A stretch of 43,879 nucleotides of DNA from Chloroflexota bacterium (GTDB lineage: Bacteria; Chloroflexota; Chloroflexia; Thermomicrobiales; JADLAZ01): NCBI GenBank assembly GCA_020849725.1, contig JADLAZ010000012.1:1-43879 (forward strand), written 5' to 3'. A program made the position numbers and the translations under genes. The notes below the pieces were generated by a model. It was not told the DNA's origin and did not search any database. It was given only the letters and a program-made list of their open reading frames with translations. The first letter of the stretch is position 1. Each line of letters begins with the position of its first letter. Shown here piece by piece: positions 6,978 to 15,874 of this stretch.

Positions 6978-9647
6978 TCAACCGTCGCCATCGCCGCGTG
7001 TCAGACGCTGCAGCTCGTAGAGCCGGGTGATCGCCTCGAATGGCGACAGCGCGTCGACGTCGAGCGCCTTGAGCGCCGCGACCGCCGGATGCTCGGCGCT
7101 GACGAACGAGAGTTGGAAGACGGGCGCGGCCGCCGGCGCGGGGCGCGCCATGGCCGACCGCGCGCGCTGGCGATCGGGACCGGGCGCGGCGCCGGCCTCC
7201 AGATCGCGCAGGATCTCAGCGGCGCGGCGCGTCACCGCGCGCGGCAGCCCGGCCAGGCCGGCGACGTGCAGGCCGTAGGAGCGGTCGGCGCCGCCGTCGA
7301 CGACGCGGCGCAGGAAGGTAACGCGGTCACCCTCCTCCAGCACGTCCATTTTGGCGTTGACGACCCGCGGCAGCAGGTCGGCCAGCGCCGTCAACTCGTG
7401 GTAGTGGGTGGCGAACAGTGTCCGGCAGCCGAGACGCGGCAGGTGGTGGAGGTACTCGACGATGGCGCGGGCGATGGCCAGGCCATCGTAGGTGCTGGTG
7501 CCGCGCCCGATCTCGTCGAGGATGACCAGGCTCCTCGGCGTAGCGTGATGGAGAATCGTCGCTGTCTCGACCATTTCGATCATAAAAGTACTCTGGCCGG
7601 CAGCGATGTCGTCCTGGGCGCCGACGCGGGTGAAGATGCGATCGACCAGGCCGATGCGCGCGCGCTTGGCCGGCACGAACGACCCGATCTGCGCCAGCAG
7701 CGTCAGCAGCCCGGCCAGGCGCAGGTACGTACTCTTGCCGGACATGTTCGGCCCGGTAAGGATGACGATCTGGCGCTCACTGGCCGACAGGCGCACATCG
7801 TTCGGCACGAATGACTCGCCGGTCAGCGCTGCCTCGACGACCGGGTGCCGGCCGCCGACGATCTCGAGTGTGTCGCTCTCGTCCAGCTCCGGCCGCACAT
7901 AGCGCCGGCGCACGGCCACTTCGGCCAGCGCCGCCACGACGTCGAGCCAGCCGACAGCGGTGGCGGTGGCGGCAACGGCGGTAGCGTAGGGGCGGGTCTG
8001 GGCGACGACCTGGCCGTAGACAGCCGTCTCCAGCGCCTGGATCTGCTCCTCCGCCGACAGCACCCGCGCCTCGTGGTCCTTCAGGTCCGGGGTGATGTAG
8101 CGCTCGGCCCCGACGAGCGTCTGCTTGCGCACGTAGTCGGGCGGGATCAGCGCGACGTTGGCGTGGCTAACTTCGATGTAGTAGCCGAAGACCTTGTTGT
8201 AGCTGACACGCAGTGACCTGATGCCGGTGCGGTCCCGCTCCACTCGCTCGAGGTTGGCCAGCCAGTCTTTCGAGTCGCGGATGGCCGCCCTCAGACTGTC
8301 GAGGTCGGGGGCGAAGCCGGGCCGGATCGTCGGCGCGGTGGCCGCCAGCGGAGCGGGATCGGCAACGACAGCTGCCTCGATCAAGGCCGCCAACCCGGTC
8401 AGGTCGCCCAGATTCGCGGCTGCCAGCGCCAGCGGGCCATCGCTGGGCAGCAACTCCCGCAGTGGCTCGACGCGACTGGCGGCCCTCGCCAGGGCGACCA
8501 GCTCGCGCGGCGCGATCTGGCCACTGGCGGCGCGGCCGTACAGCCGCTCCAGGTCGCCCATCTCGGCCAGCACTGCCCGCGTGTCAGCTCTCAACAATCC
8601 GACTTCGACTAGCGCCGCGACGGCGGCCTGCCGCTCCTGCAGGGGCGCCAGGCGCGTCAGTGGCGCGGCCAGCCAGCGGCGCAGCAGGCGCGCGCCCATC
8701 GGCGTGCGCGTCTCATCCAGGATCGCCAGCAACGCGTGGCGGCGGACGCCGCGGGCGCTGACGGTCAACTCCAGGTTGCGCACCGTCTGCGCGTCGAGCG
8801 CCATGGTGTCGCCAGTCGTGTAGGTCGTTAGCGGCTGCAACTGCGCCAGCGTGTCGCGCCGGGTATCGGCGGCGTAGGCGAGCAGCGCGCCCGCGGCGCC
8901 GACCGCCAGGGGCAGCCCAGCGCAGCCGAAGCCGTCGAGCGTGGCCACATCGTAGTGGCGCAGCAAGCAGTCGCGGGCAGTGTCGGGTCTCCAGTGGCGG
9001 TCGGGCAGCGGCGTCAAGTGCGTGTCCGATGGCAGCCACGGCGGTGCGGGTGGCGTGGCTGCGTCCGGGCGCAGCAGCACCTCGCGCGGGCACAGGCGGA
9101 GCAGCTCCTGGGTCAGCGCTGCCTCCAGGCCGGCGGCTGGAAGCTGGGTGACGGCGAACTCGCCGGTGGACAGGTCGGCGTAGGCCAGGCCGGCGCCGCT
9201 GGCATCCACCAGCACGGCCGCCAGATAGGCATTGGCGGTGGGGTCGAGCATGGCCGGGTCGATGACGGTGCCGGGCGTGACGACACGCACGACCTCGCGA
9301 TGGACGAGGTCGCGGCCCGTGACAGCGCCGACCTGCTCGCAGATGGCGACGCGGTGCCCCAACCCAACCAGCCGCGCCAGATGGCCGTCAGCAGCATGGA
9401 ACGGCACGCCGGCCATGGGAATGCGCTGGCCGCGGCCCATCTCGCGACTGGTGAGCGTGATGTCGAGCAGCGATGACACCAGCGTGGCGTCGTCGTCGAA
9501 GGTCTCGTAGAAGTCACCCAGCCGGAAGAAGAGGATGACGCCCGGGTACTGCTGCTTGATCTGCAGGTACTGGCGCCGGATCGGCGTCAGCGGTGGGTCG
9601 CCGGGCGTGGCATCCACGCGGCTAGCCCGTGACACGGTAGAGGCCAT
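6978..9647 (-). CDS. mutS: DNA mismatch repair protein MutS
   Basis: This is a MutS1-type mismatch-recognition ATPase of about 889 residues. Domain I carries the Phe-x-Glu mismatch wedge in GDFYETF (about residue 45). The ATPase has Walker A GPNMSGKST (about 633), Walker B-type DEIGRGTSTYDG (about 709) and ATHYHEL. The C-terminal helix-turn-helix/dimer region ends ITRLYELQRLTRG. MutS binds mismatches and recruits MutL; no mutL is in the window. The start is either ATG 9647, overlapping the end of the upstream glycosyltransferase gene by 26 bp, or GTG 9617 just after that gene's stop. Both lack a strong ribosome site, which suggests translational coupling. Longer upstream extensions are not MutS-like. 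Confidence 0.96.
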   Translation of the reverse strand: MASTVSRASRVDATPGDPPLTPIRRQYLQIKQQYPGVILFFRLGDFYETFDDDATLVSSLLDITLTSREMGRGQRIPMAGVPFHAADGHLARLVGLGHRVAICEQVGAVTGRDLVHREVVRVVTPGTVIDPAMLDPTANAYLAAVLVDASGAGLAYADLSTGEFAVTQLPAAGLEAALTQELLRLCPREVLLRPDAATPPAPPWLPSDTHLTPLPDRHWRPDTARDCLLRHYDVATLDGFGCAGLPLAVGAAGALLAYAADTRRDTLAQLQPLTTYTTGDTMALDAQTVRNLELTVSARGVRRHALLAILDETRTPMGARLLRRWLAAPLTRLAPLQERQAAVAALVEVGLLRADTRAVLAEMGDLERLYGRAASGQIAPRELVALARAASRVEPLRELLPSDGPLALAAANLGDLTGLAALIEAAVVADPAPLAATAPTIRPGFAPDLDSLRAAIRDSKDWLANLERVERDRTGIRSLRVSYNKVFGYYIEVSHANVALIPPDYVRKQTLVGAERYITPDLKDHEARVLSAEEQIQALETAVYGQVVAQTRPYATAVAATATAVGWLDVVAALAEVAVRRRYVRPELDESDTLEIVGGRHPVVEAALTGESFVPNDVRLSASERQIVILTGPNMSGKSTYLRLAGLLTLLAQIGSFVPAKRARIGLVDRIFTRVGAQDDIAAGQSTFMIEMVETATILHHATPRSLVILDEIGRGTSTYDGLAIARAIVEYLHHLPRLGCRTLFATHYHELTALADLLPRVVNAKMDVLEEGDRVTFLRRVVDGGADRSYGLHVAGLAGLPRAVTRRAAEILRDLEAGAAPGPDRQRARSAMARPAPAAAPVFQLSFVSAEHPAVAALKALDVDALSPFEAITRLYELQRLTRGDGDG

Positions 9648-11244
9648 AGCCGCGCTCGGAGCCGCGCATCGGCCCGGTGACGACAAACAGCGGCTCCAGG
9701 CCGAGCGGCGCCAGCACGGCGACATTCTCCTCGTTGATGATCGCGACTGAGCCGGGCACGAGCAGGCCGCGCAGCTCGTCGGCAGCGTTCGTCGGCGGCA
9801 CGCGCAGGCTGCGATGGGCCTCGCCGCGTAGATCGAGCAGGTACATGAACGAGTGCTGCAGGTGACCGCCGCCGAACAGCAGCCGCTGGTTGAAGCTCTC
9901 GTCAATGAAGACCGGACTGACGCGTGCCGCCACGGCGGCGTCGACGACAGCATTCGTCAGCGCTGTCTCGTGCCGGCGCGGAAAGGTGTCCTCGAAGGCG
10001 AGTGTGCCGCGCAACGGGAACCAGACCAGCGCCAGCCCGGCGGCGACAGCCAGCGCCACCGAGCCGATGCGGGCCGGCGCATGCCACCTGTCCGGCAGCC
10101 ACCGGCGGCTCAGCGCCAGCGCACCGGCCGCCGCCGCCACGGCGGCCGCCGCCATCAGCGCGTAGCCGGCCGGCAGGAGGTAGGACAGGTAGCGAGCGAC
10201 ATCGCCGGGCAGGAAGCCGAACTGCCGGCCGAAGAAGGGCAGCAGCGCCGCCGCGCTCAGGAATGTCAGCGGCAGCAGCCACTGTCGGCGCGCGACCGCC
10301 AGCGCCAGCCCGGCCGCCAGCAGTGCGCCAGTGACGAGAAAGGCCGGATTGACCAGGTAGGCGGTGAGTGTGGTGCGGGTGCCATAGACCGAGCCGTGGG
10401 CGCGAATCAGATCGACGCTGTACTGTGGCAGCGCCGCCAGGTACTCGCCGAGCGAGGCTTTCGGGCGGTAGGCGTAGTCGTACCAGTCGGCCTGGCGCAG
10501 CGCCTCGCCGGGATTGAGCACCAGGTTGTAGAGCAGCAGGTTCCAGCAACCGGCGATGGCGGCGAGCGTGGCGAGATACGGCCAGGGCGAGCGCAGCCAG
10601 GCGCGGCCCTGGCGATGCAGCAGGGTCGCGCCGGCCACAGCCGGCAACAGCGCTACTGCCGATGGGTGGGTCTGCACCGCCAGTCCACAGGCTAGCCCGG
10701 TCAGCACCAGCAGCCAGCCGGAGCGACGATGCAGCGCCATCAGCAGTCCGACCAGGGCGGCGGTCGTGAACAACGGCGTCAGCGCGTGCGACCAGGCGAC
10801 GCGACTGTTGACGACGATGTGCAGACCCGAGGTCGCCAGCAGCCCCGCCGCCAGCAGGCCGGCCCAGCGGCCGGCGATCTCTCGGCCGAGCACGTAGGTC
10901 AGCGGCACCGTTGCCACACCGGCGATCAGCACCAGCACTCGGGGCGCGACCGCGCTCGGGCCGCCAACGAGCGCCAGGCCGGCGACGAGGTAGTTGAAGA
11001 GAGCGCCGATGTAGGCGTCGTCGTTGACCAGCGGCAGGCGCTCGCCGCGCGCGATCGCTAGCCCGAGCAGCACCTCGTCGGTCTCGTCGGTGAACGACGG
11101 CACGTCCATGAGGAGCCGCAGCCGGACGGCGGCCGCCCCTAGCGTGATCAGCACCAGCAGCAGGAGCGGCAGCCAGGCCATCCGGCGCGACGGGTCTGGC
11201 GCGTCCACGGCGGGCATGGTGACGGCGCGCTCAGTCGTCAGCAC
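9622..11244 (-). CDS. GT39/ArnT-like membrane glycosyltransferase
   Basis: This integral membrane protein of about 541 residues has roughly ten or more hydrophobic helices. An acidic loop, FTDETDEVLLG, follows the first helix, as in GT39/GT83 polyprenyl-phosphate-sugar transferases (PMT_2), where the Asp/Glu there is catalytic. Such enzymes move a sugar from a lipid carrier to a protein or glycolipid on the outer face of the membrane. The C-terminal part is a soluble extracytoplasmic domain ending near YGLYRVTG. The GTG at 11244 is preferred because GGAGG sits 7 nt upstream; the GTG at 11265 lacks this. Its 3' end overlaps the possible mutS start, an unusual pairing. Donor and acceptor are unknown. 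Confidence 0.82.
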   Translation of the reverse strand: MLTTERAVTMPAVDAPDPSRRMAWLPLLLLVLITLGAAAVRLRLLMDVPSFTDETDEVLLGLAIARGERLPLVNDDAYIGALFNYLVAGLALVGGPSAVAPRVLVLIAGVATVPLTYVLGREIAGRWAGLLAAGLLATSGLHIVVNSRVAWSHALTPLFTTAALVGLLMALHRRSGWLLVLTGLACGLAVQTHPSAVALLPAVAGATLLHRQGRAWLRSPWPYLATLAAIAGCWNLLLYNLVLNPGEALRQADWYDYAYRPKASLGEYLAALPQYSVDLIRAHGSVYGTRTTLTAYLVNPAFLVTGALLAAGLALAVARRQWLLPLTFLSAAALLPFFGRQFGFLPGDVARYLSYLLPAGYALMAAAAVAAAAGALALSRRWLPDRWHAPARIGSVALAVAAGLALVWFPLRGTLAFEDTFPRRHETALTNAVVDAAVAARVSPVFIDESFNQRLLFGGGHLQHSFMYLLDLRGEAHRSLRVPPTNAADELRGLLVPGSVAIINEENVAVLAPLGLEPLFVVTGPMRGSERGYGLYRVTG

Positions 11245-11292
11245 GGCCGGACCTCCGCTGGCCACACCGGACCCACTGAAGGGAGCGCACCA

Positions 11293-11360
11293 CCCCTATC
11301 TCCCCGTGTCAGAGGGGAGCCGGCGCTGGCCGGGAGGGCAGCCACTCCCTCTGATAGGGG
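11293..11360. repeat. Imperfect inverted repeat, possible dispersed intergenic element
   Basis: CCCCTATC (11293-11300) pairs with GATAGGGG (11353-11360), and TCAGAGGG (11309-11316) pairs with CCCTCTGA (11347-11354), around a GC-rich centre. It lies in the 330-bp gap 11245-11574, whose remaining sequence (11381-11574) shows no convincing gene. The G/C runs resemble a second patch near 37195-37250. A folded terminator for mrp is less likely, because the hairpin is over 200 bp past the mrp stop. Confidence 0.4.
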
Positions 11361-11574
11361 GGGAGCCAGGGGGGTAACCATGTCCCGCTCGCGCATCAGC
11401 TCGCTCTCGCACCGTCGTCATGCTGGCCGCGACTGCGGCAGCGCTGCCGAACCCGATCAGCCGGCCGTGTCACGGTACACGAAGCGCCACCGCCGCTCAA
11501 CCGTCGGCCGCCCCGCGCACGCCCGGTCACCGTGGCCGTCGCTGCTGCAACGCGGGCCGTGACGGTCGGTCGCC

Positions 11575-12651
11575 TTACCGGACCGAGATGACCGGCAAGG
11601 CGCGGAACTGACGCGTGCTGATATTGGCGGCCAATTGGCCGGCGATGGCGTGGAAAGCGCGCGCGACCGGCGAGTCGGGCCGGCCCACGGTGATCGGCTC
11701 ACCTTCGTCGCCACCGACACGGATGGCCGTCTCCAGGGGCACCTCGCCCAGGAAGGGCACATTCAGCGCGGCAGCCTGTCGCGGTCCACCGCCGTGGCTG
11801 AAGATCTCCGTCCGCTCACCGCAGTGGGGGCAGACGAAGTAGGACATGTTCTCGATCAGGCCCAGGATGGGCACGTTGACGCGGCCGAACATGCCAATCG
11901 CTCGCACCGCATCCGACCAGGCCACATCCTGCGGCGTGCAGACGATGACCGCGCCGCTGGGCGAGGTCGCCTGAGCCAGTGTCAGTGCGATGTCGCCGGT
12001 GCCGGGCGGCATATCCACGAGCAGGTAGTCCAACTCGCCCCAGTCCACATCGCGCATCAGTTGCTGAAGCGCGCCGGAGGCCATCGGGCCGCGCATGATC
12101 ATCGCCTCATCGGGCCGGACCAAGAATCCGATGGACATAATCTTGACGCCGTGGGCCTCGACCGGCAGCAGGCGATCATTGACGACCTGGGGCGCGGAGC
12201 GGGCGCCCATCATCTGGGGGATGTTCGGGCCGTAGATATCGGCGTCGAGCAGGCCGACGCGGGCGCCCGTTTGCGCCAGTGCGACCGCCAGATTGACGGA
12301 GACGGTCGACTTGCCGACGCCGCCCTTGCCGGAGGCGACGGCGACGATGTTGCGCACGCCGGGCAGCAGGTTCTGCTGCTGCGTGCCACGCCGCGGCACC
12401 TCAGCATCCATCTGGATGCGCACGTCGCGGACACCAGGCAGGGCGGCGACACGCTGACGGGCGCTCGCCTCCATGTCGGCCCGCACCGGGCAGGCCGGCG
12501 TCGTCAGCACGAAGCGGAACGACACCGTGCCGTCGCCGCCGACGGCGACCTCACGGATCATGTTTAGTGAGACGACGTCGCGCTGCAGGTCGGGATCGAT
12601 GACGCCGCGCAGCGCCTGCATAACTTGCTCGACGGTGACGGTGGCGGCCAC
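11575..12651 (-). CDS. Mrp/ApbC-type iron-sulfur cluster carrier ATPase
   Basis: This 358-residue protein has an N-terminal MIP18/DUF59 domain (about 1-85, containing TPACPVRADM) fused to a Mrp/NBP35 P-loop ATPase. The deviant Walker A SGKGGVGKST is at 107-116, DADIYGPN follows, then DMPPGTGD, and the bridging cluster motif CPHC sits near residue 275-280. These proteins bind a 4Fe-4S cluster at a dimer interface and pass it to apo-proteins. The GTG start has GAGGAAGGA about 8 nt upstream. An extended -10 promoter and two palindromes precede it at 12704-12737. It shares its strand with the acyl-CoA synthetase but has its own promoter. Confidence 0.92.
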   Translation of the reverse strand: MAATVTVEQVMQALRGVIDPDLQRDVVSLNMIREVAVGGDGTVSFRFVLTTPACPVRADMEASARQRVAALPGVRDVRIQMDAEVPRRGTQQQNLLPGVRNIVAVASGKGGVGKSTVSVNLAVALAQTGARVGLLDADIYGPNIPQMMGARSAPQVVNDRLLPVEAHGVKIMSIGFLVRPDEAMIMRGPMASGALQQLMRDVDWGELDYLLVDMPPGTGDIALTLAQATSPSGAVIVCTPQDVAWSDAVRAIGMFGRVNVPILGLIENMSYFVCPHCGERTEIFSHGGGPRQAAALNVPFLGEVPLETAIRVGGDEGEPITVGRPDSPVARAFHAIAGQLAANISTRQFRALPVISVR

Positions 12652-12703
12652 GGCAACGTCCTTCCTCGCGCCGGCCGTCGGCCGGCAGTGCTGGTTCGGG
12701 AGC

Positions 12704-12737
12704 GCGTGAAATCTCTCACGCTCTGCAGAGTATACCA
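12704..12737 (-). promoter_or_regulatory. Extended -10 promoter with overlapping palindromes, mrp
   Basis: Read on the minus strand, TGG-TATACT (12737 to 12729) is a good extended -10 element. Just downstream, where transcription should start, lie the perfect palindrome CTCTGCAGAG (12721-12730) and the inverted repeat GCGTGA-N6-TCACGC (12704-12721). Their position suits a repressor site. No -35 match is seen, as is normal with an extended -10. Confidence 0.45.
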
Positions 12738-12783
12738 GCGCCGAGCGGCGTGCGGCGGCGTGTTGCCGAACGGGCAGACCGGA

Positions 12784-14364
12784 TCAGACCGGCGGCATCG
12801 GCTGCGGCTGACCGGTCTCCTGGGCGCGCAGGACGTGCTTCTGGATCTTGCCGACGGAGGTGCGCGGCAATGCATCGACGAACGCGACGTCGCTTGGCAC
12901 CTTGAAGCGCGCCAGCTTGGTGGCGCAGTAGGCAATCAGGTCGCCGGCCGTCAAGGTCATTCCCTCGCGCAGCACGACGAAGACCTTGATCGCCTCGTCG
13001 CGCATGGCGTCGGGGATGCCGATGGCGCACGAGTCGAAGACTGCCGGATGCTCGTTGACGACGCGCTCGATCTCGCCGGCCGACACGTTCTCGCCGGCGC
13101 GCTTGATCATGTCTCTTGCCCGGTCAACGAAGGCGATGTAGCCGTCCTCCTCCAACCGACCGTTGTCGCCAGTGTACAGCCACTCACCGCGGATCGTCGC
13201 GGCAGTCGCTTCAGGATTGCGATAGTAGCCCTGCATCAGCGACAGGCCCTGCTGGCCGCGCACGACGATCTGGCCGACCTCGCCCGGTTCGATGTCGCGG
13301 TCGTCGTCGTCGACCAGCCGGACCTCGTAGCCAAGCGCTGGCAGGCCGATGGTCATGTTGCGGCGCACGCCGTAGAGAGGGTTCATCAGCGGCGTGCCGA
13401 TCGTCTCAGTCATGCCGTAGAGCTGGACTAGCGGGCAGTTGAACCGGCGCTCGAACTCGGCTAGTTGCGCCTCGGTGACATTCTGGGCGAATGGCACGCA
13501 GCGCAGCCGGTTGTCGCCATCGACCGGCGTCGGCGGCTGGGCCAGGATCATGCGGATCGGCGCGGCGAACAGACTGCTGATAGTCGCCTCGTGGCGGCGG
13601 CACTGGTGGATCCAGCGCGAGGCCGAGAAGCGCTCCATCAGCGCCATCGACGCGCCGGCGGTGACGGTGGCCATCGTCGAGTAGTACATCGCGTTGACAT
13701 GGAACAGCGGCAGCACGACCATGTGGCGATCGTCCGGCCGGACGTCGAAGTAGGCCGCCATGCAGGCGCCGACGAAGACATAGTTGGCCTGCGTGATCAG
13801 GCAGCCTTTCGGTCGCGAGGTCGTGCCGGAGGTGTAGATCATGCCGACCGGGTCCAGTTGGGCGACCTCGGCCACCGGTTCGCTCGTGGGCTGGCTGGCG
13901 ACGAGGTCATCGTAGAGTAGGCAGTCCTCGCGCGGCGTGCTGCTGCGCACGAGCAGCACCGCCCGCAGCGTGGGGCAGCTTGCGCGGTTTGGCGCGATCG
14001 CCGGCAGGAACTCCGGCATCGTCACCGCCAGCGCACTCGCCGAGTGTTGCAGGACATACTGCATCTCGTCAGCGGTCGACAGGATATTCGTCGGCACCAT
14101 GATGGCGCCGATCTTGGCTGCGGCAAACCAGAAGAATAGGTACTCCGGGCAGTTGGGCAGATGGAGGTTGAACGTGTCACCCCGGCCGATGCCGAGCGCG
14201 CGCAGCAGGTGCGCCGTGCGATTGGCGGCCGTCTCCAAATCACCGTAGGTCAGCGTGCGCACGCGCTCGTCGTTGGCCTCGAAGACCAGGCAGGGGCGGT
14301 CGGCTGAGGCCGCGACCCGATCGGCCAACAGACCGCGCAGCGTGCGGCGTCCCGTCACCAGCAT
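12784..14364 (-). CDS. Acyl-CoA synthetase, AMP-binding (CaiC-like)
   Basis: This adenylate-forming enzyme has 526 residues. It carries core motif A3 YTSGTTSRPKG (about 174-185), A5 QLYGMTETIG, A7/A8 YTGDNGRL and DRARDMIKRAGENVS, and the C-terminal catalytic Lys in SVGKIQKH (about 505). Such enzymes activate a carboxylic acid to an acyl-AMP and then a CoA thioester. The closest overall style is crotonobetaine/carnitine- or short-chain-acid-CoA ligase. The ATG at 14364 has GGAGG 6 nt upstream; a GTG at 14379 contains that ribosome site and is unlikely. Cytoplasmic; the acid it activates cannot be told. Confidence 0.9.
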   Translation of the reverse strand: MLVTGRRTLRGLLADRVAASADRPCLVFEANDERVRTLTYGDLETAANRTAHLLRALGIGRGDTFNLHLPNCPEYLFFWFAAAKIGAIMVPTNILSTADEMQYVLQHSASALAVTMPEFLPAIAPNRASCPTLRAVLLVRSSTPREDCLLYDDLVASQPTSEPVAEVAQLDPVGMIYTSGTTSRPKGCLITQANYVFVGACMAAYFDVRPDDRHMVVLPLFHVNAMYYSTMATVTAGASMALMERFSASRWIHQCRRHEATISSLFAAPIRMILAQPPTPVDGDNRLRCVPFAQNVTEAQLAEFERRFNCPLVQLYGMTETIGTPLMNPLYGVRRNMTIGLPALGYEVRLVDDDDRDIEPGEVGQIVVRGQQGLSLMQGYYRNPEATAATIRGEWLYTGDNGRLEEDGYIAFVDRARDMIKRAGENVSAGEIERVVNEHPAVFDSCAIGIPDAMRDEAIKVFVVLREGMTLTAGDLIAYCATKLARFKVPSDVAFVDALPRTSVGKIQKHVLRAQETGQPQPMPPV

Positions 14365-14580
14365 GCCCCACCTCCCCACGCAGCGCCGCCGTCGGCCACA
14401 CCGCCCGACGGCGCCAGCGGCGCGCTGATGCTAGCACGCGGGACTTGCCGGCGGCCAGGGTCGATGAACCGTGTAGGTACGGCATGGTCGCCAGCCGGAG
14501 GCCGACAGCCTCGCCGGCTGCTCGATGTTGGGCGGGTTGATGTTATGGTCGATCTGGCTCACGGGGCCTCTCCTTTGCCG

Positions 14581-14737
14581 TACAATCTGGACGCATCACG
14601 GGGAGGGCTGAGCTTGCCGCCGCAACCGTGCCGGCGCTGTCCGGTGCGACGTTGCCTGGGTCCTGCCAGTGATGCGCATCCCGGCGCGAGGACGTCAGTG
14701 CGCCACTGCAGACCAGCCACACCACAGGAGAGGGTGG
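14581..14737 (+). promoter_or_regulatory. Promoter -10 and structured 5' leader, riboswitch-like candidate
   Basis: TACAAT at 14581-14586 would start RNA near 14593. From there GCATCAC (14593-14599) pairs perfectly with GTGATGC (14669-14675). The enclosed stretch can form GCCGG/CCGGTGC and CTGG/CCAG hairpins and contains GCAACC and GGTGC, which recall SAM-clan riboswitches. A competing stem joins CAGTG..GCGC (14667-14677) to GCGCCACTG (14700-14708). A CCAC/GTGG hairpin encloses the ribosome site just before the ATG. The rest of the gap (14365-14580) shows nothing convincing. Ligand and class are unproven. Confidence 0.35.
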
Positions 14738-15862
14738 ATGTACTTCAAGCAGATGCTCGACGAGCGGTGTGGCTGCGCCTCCTACCTGGTCGCCTCGCGC
14801 CGATCAGCGGAGGCCGCGGTCGTCGACCCGGCGCTGGAGATCGGGCCGTACCTGGACCTGCTGGCCGAGCGAGGCTTCACGCTGCGCTACGTCATTGACA
14901 CGCACGTGCATGCCGACCACGTCTCCGGCGCGCGGCGGCTGTGCGCCGCCACCGGCGCCACGCTGTGCCTGCATGAGGCGGCGCGAGTGAGCTACCACTA
15001 TCGTGCGCTGGTTGACGGTGAGGAGCTGGCGCTCGGCCAGCTGCGGCTGCGGGTGCTGCACACGCCCGGCCACCGGCCCGAGCTGATCTCGCTGCTGGTC
15101 GTCAATCCGCCGCGCAGCCCGGAGCCGTCGATGGTGCTGACCGCCGACTGCCTGCTGGTCGGCGATGTCGGCCGGCCGGACTTCGGCGGCGGCGATGCGG
15201 CGCAGCAATATGACAGCGTCACGCGTCTGCTGCGACTGCCGGACTGGGTTGCCGTCTTCCCCGGCCACTTCGAGGGACCGTGTGGCAAGGGCATGTGCGG
15301 GCGGCCCAGCACGACAATCGGCTTCGAGCGACTTTACAACTCGCTGACCCGGCTCGAGCGAGGGCCGTTCATCGCGTCGCTCACGGGTGACGTGCCGGCG
15401 CGTCCGCTGAATATGCAGGCAATCGAGGCCACCAACCGTGGCCTGGCTGATCTGCCCTGGGTCATGCTGACGACCAGCCTGCCGGTGCCCGAGACGGACG
15501 TGAGCGACGTGGCCGCCCGGTCGGCAGACACCCTGCTGGTGGACGTGCGCGAACCGGAAGAGTACGCCTACGGCCATGTGCCGGGCGCGGTCAACATCCC
15601 GCAGGCGGAACTGGCGTCACGCCTGGATGAGGTGGCGCGCGACCGGCCGGTGCAGATGATCTGCCAGGTGGGTCAGCGCTCGCAGCGCGCCGCCGAGTTC
15701 CTGCGGCAATGCGGCTACGCGCGGGTGGCGACCGTTGCCGGGGGCGTCCGCGCCTGGCAGGCTGCCGGCCAGCCGGTGGAGCGCGCCACCGAGACGCCGG
15801 CCATGCCGCGCATTGCCGACAGTGAATGGGCCCACGCCGGGGCGCTCAGCTACAATGTCTAG
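14738..15862 (+). CDS. Metallo-beta-lactamase fold/rhodanese fusion, persulfide dioxygenase-like
   Basis: This 374-residue protein joins an ETHE1-like metallo-beta-lactamase domain (about 1-230) to a rhodanese domain (about 260-365). The metal motif is THVHADH (His56, His58, Asp60, His61), with further ligands in HTPGHRPE, TADCLLVGDVGRPD and FPGHFEGPCG. The rhodanese active-site loop is CQVGQRS with Cys309. Enzymes of this design (CstB, persulfide dioxygenase-rhodanese) oxidise glutathione or CoA persulfides or transfer sulfane sulfur during sulfide detoxification. The ATG at 14738 follows AGGAGAGGG. A structured leader precedes it. It converges on the PNP gene with only 12 bp between stops. 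Confidence 0.9.
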   Translation: MYFKQMLDERCGCASYLVASRRSAEAAVVDPALEIGPYLDLLAERGFTLRYVIDTHVHADHVSGARRLCAATGATLCLHEAARVSYHYRALVDGEELALGQLRLRVLHTPGHRPELISLLVVNPPRSPEPSMVLTADCLLVGDVGRPDFGGGDAAQQYDSVTRLLRLPDWVAVFPGHFEGPCGKGMCGRPSTTIGFERLYNSLTRLERGPFIASLTGDVPARPLNMQAIEATNRGLADLPWVMLTTSLPVPETDVSDVAARSADTLLVDVREPEEYAYGHVPGAVNIPQAELASRLDEVARDRPVQMICQVGQRSQRAAEFLRQCGYARVATVAGGVRAWQAAGQPVERATETPAMPRIADSEWAHAGALSYNV

Positions 15863-15874
15863 TGCCGATGCCAG

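Noticed and set aside
5931..7814. Long plus-strand frames across the amidohydrolase and mutS
   Set aside because: Low-complexity Asp/Arg/Gly-rich shadows opposite clear enzymes.
9648..9953. N-terminal extension of MutS to 9953
   Set aside because: The extra residues are Arg/Cys/Ser-rich, not MutS-like, and lie inside the glycosyltransferase gene.
14593..14737. Firm call as a SAM-I or cobalamin riboswitch
   Set aside because: Only parts of the SAM core are visible, the GCCACTG-like stretch does not fit cobalamin folds, and spacing differs; kept as an unassigned candidate.
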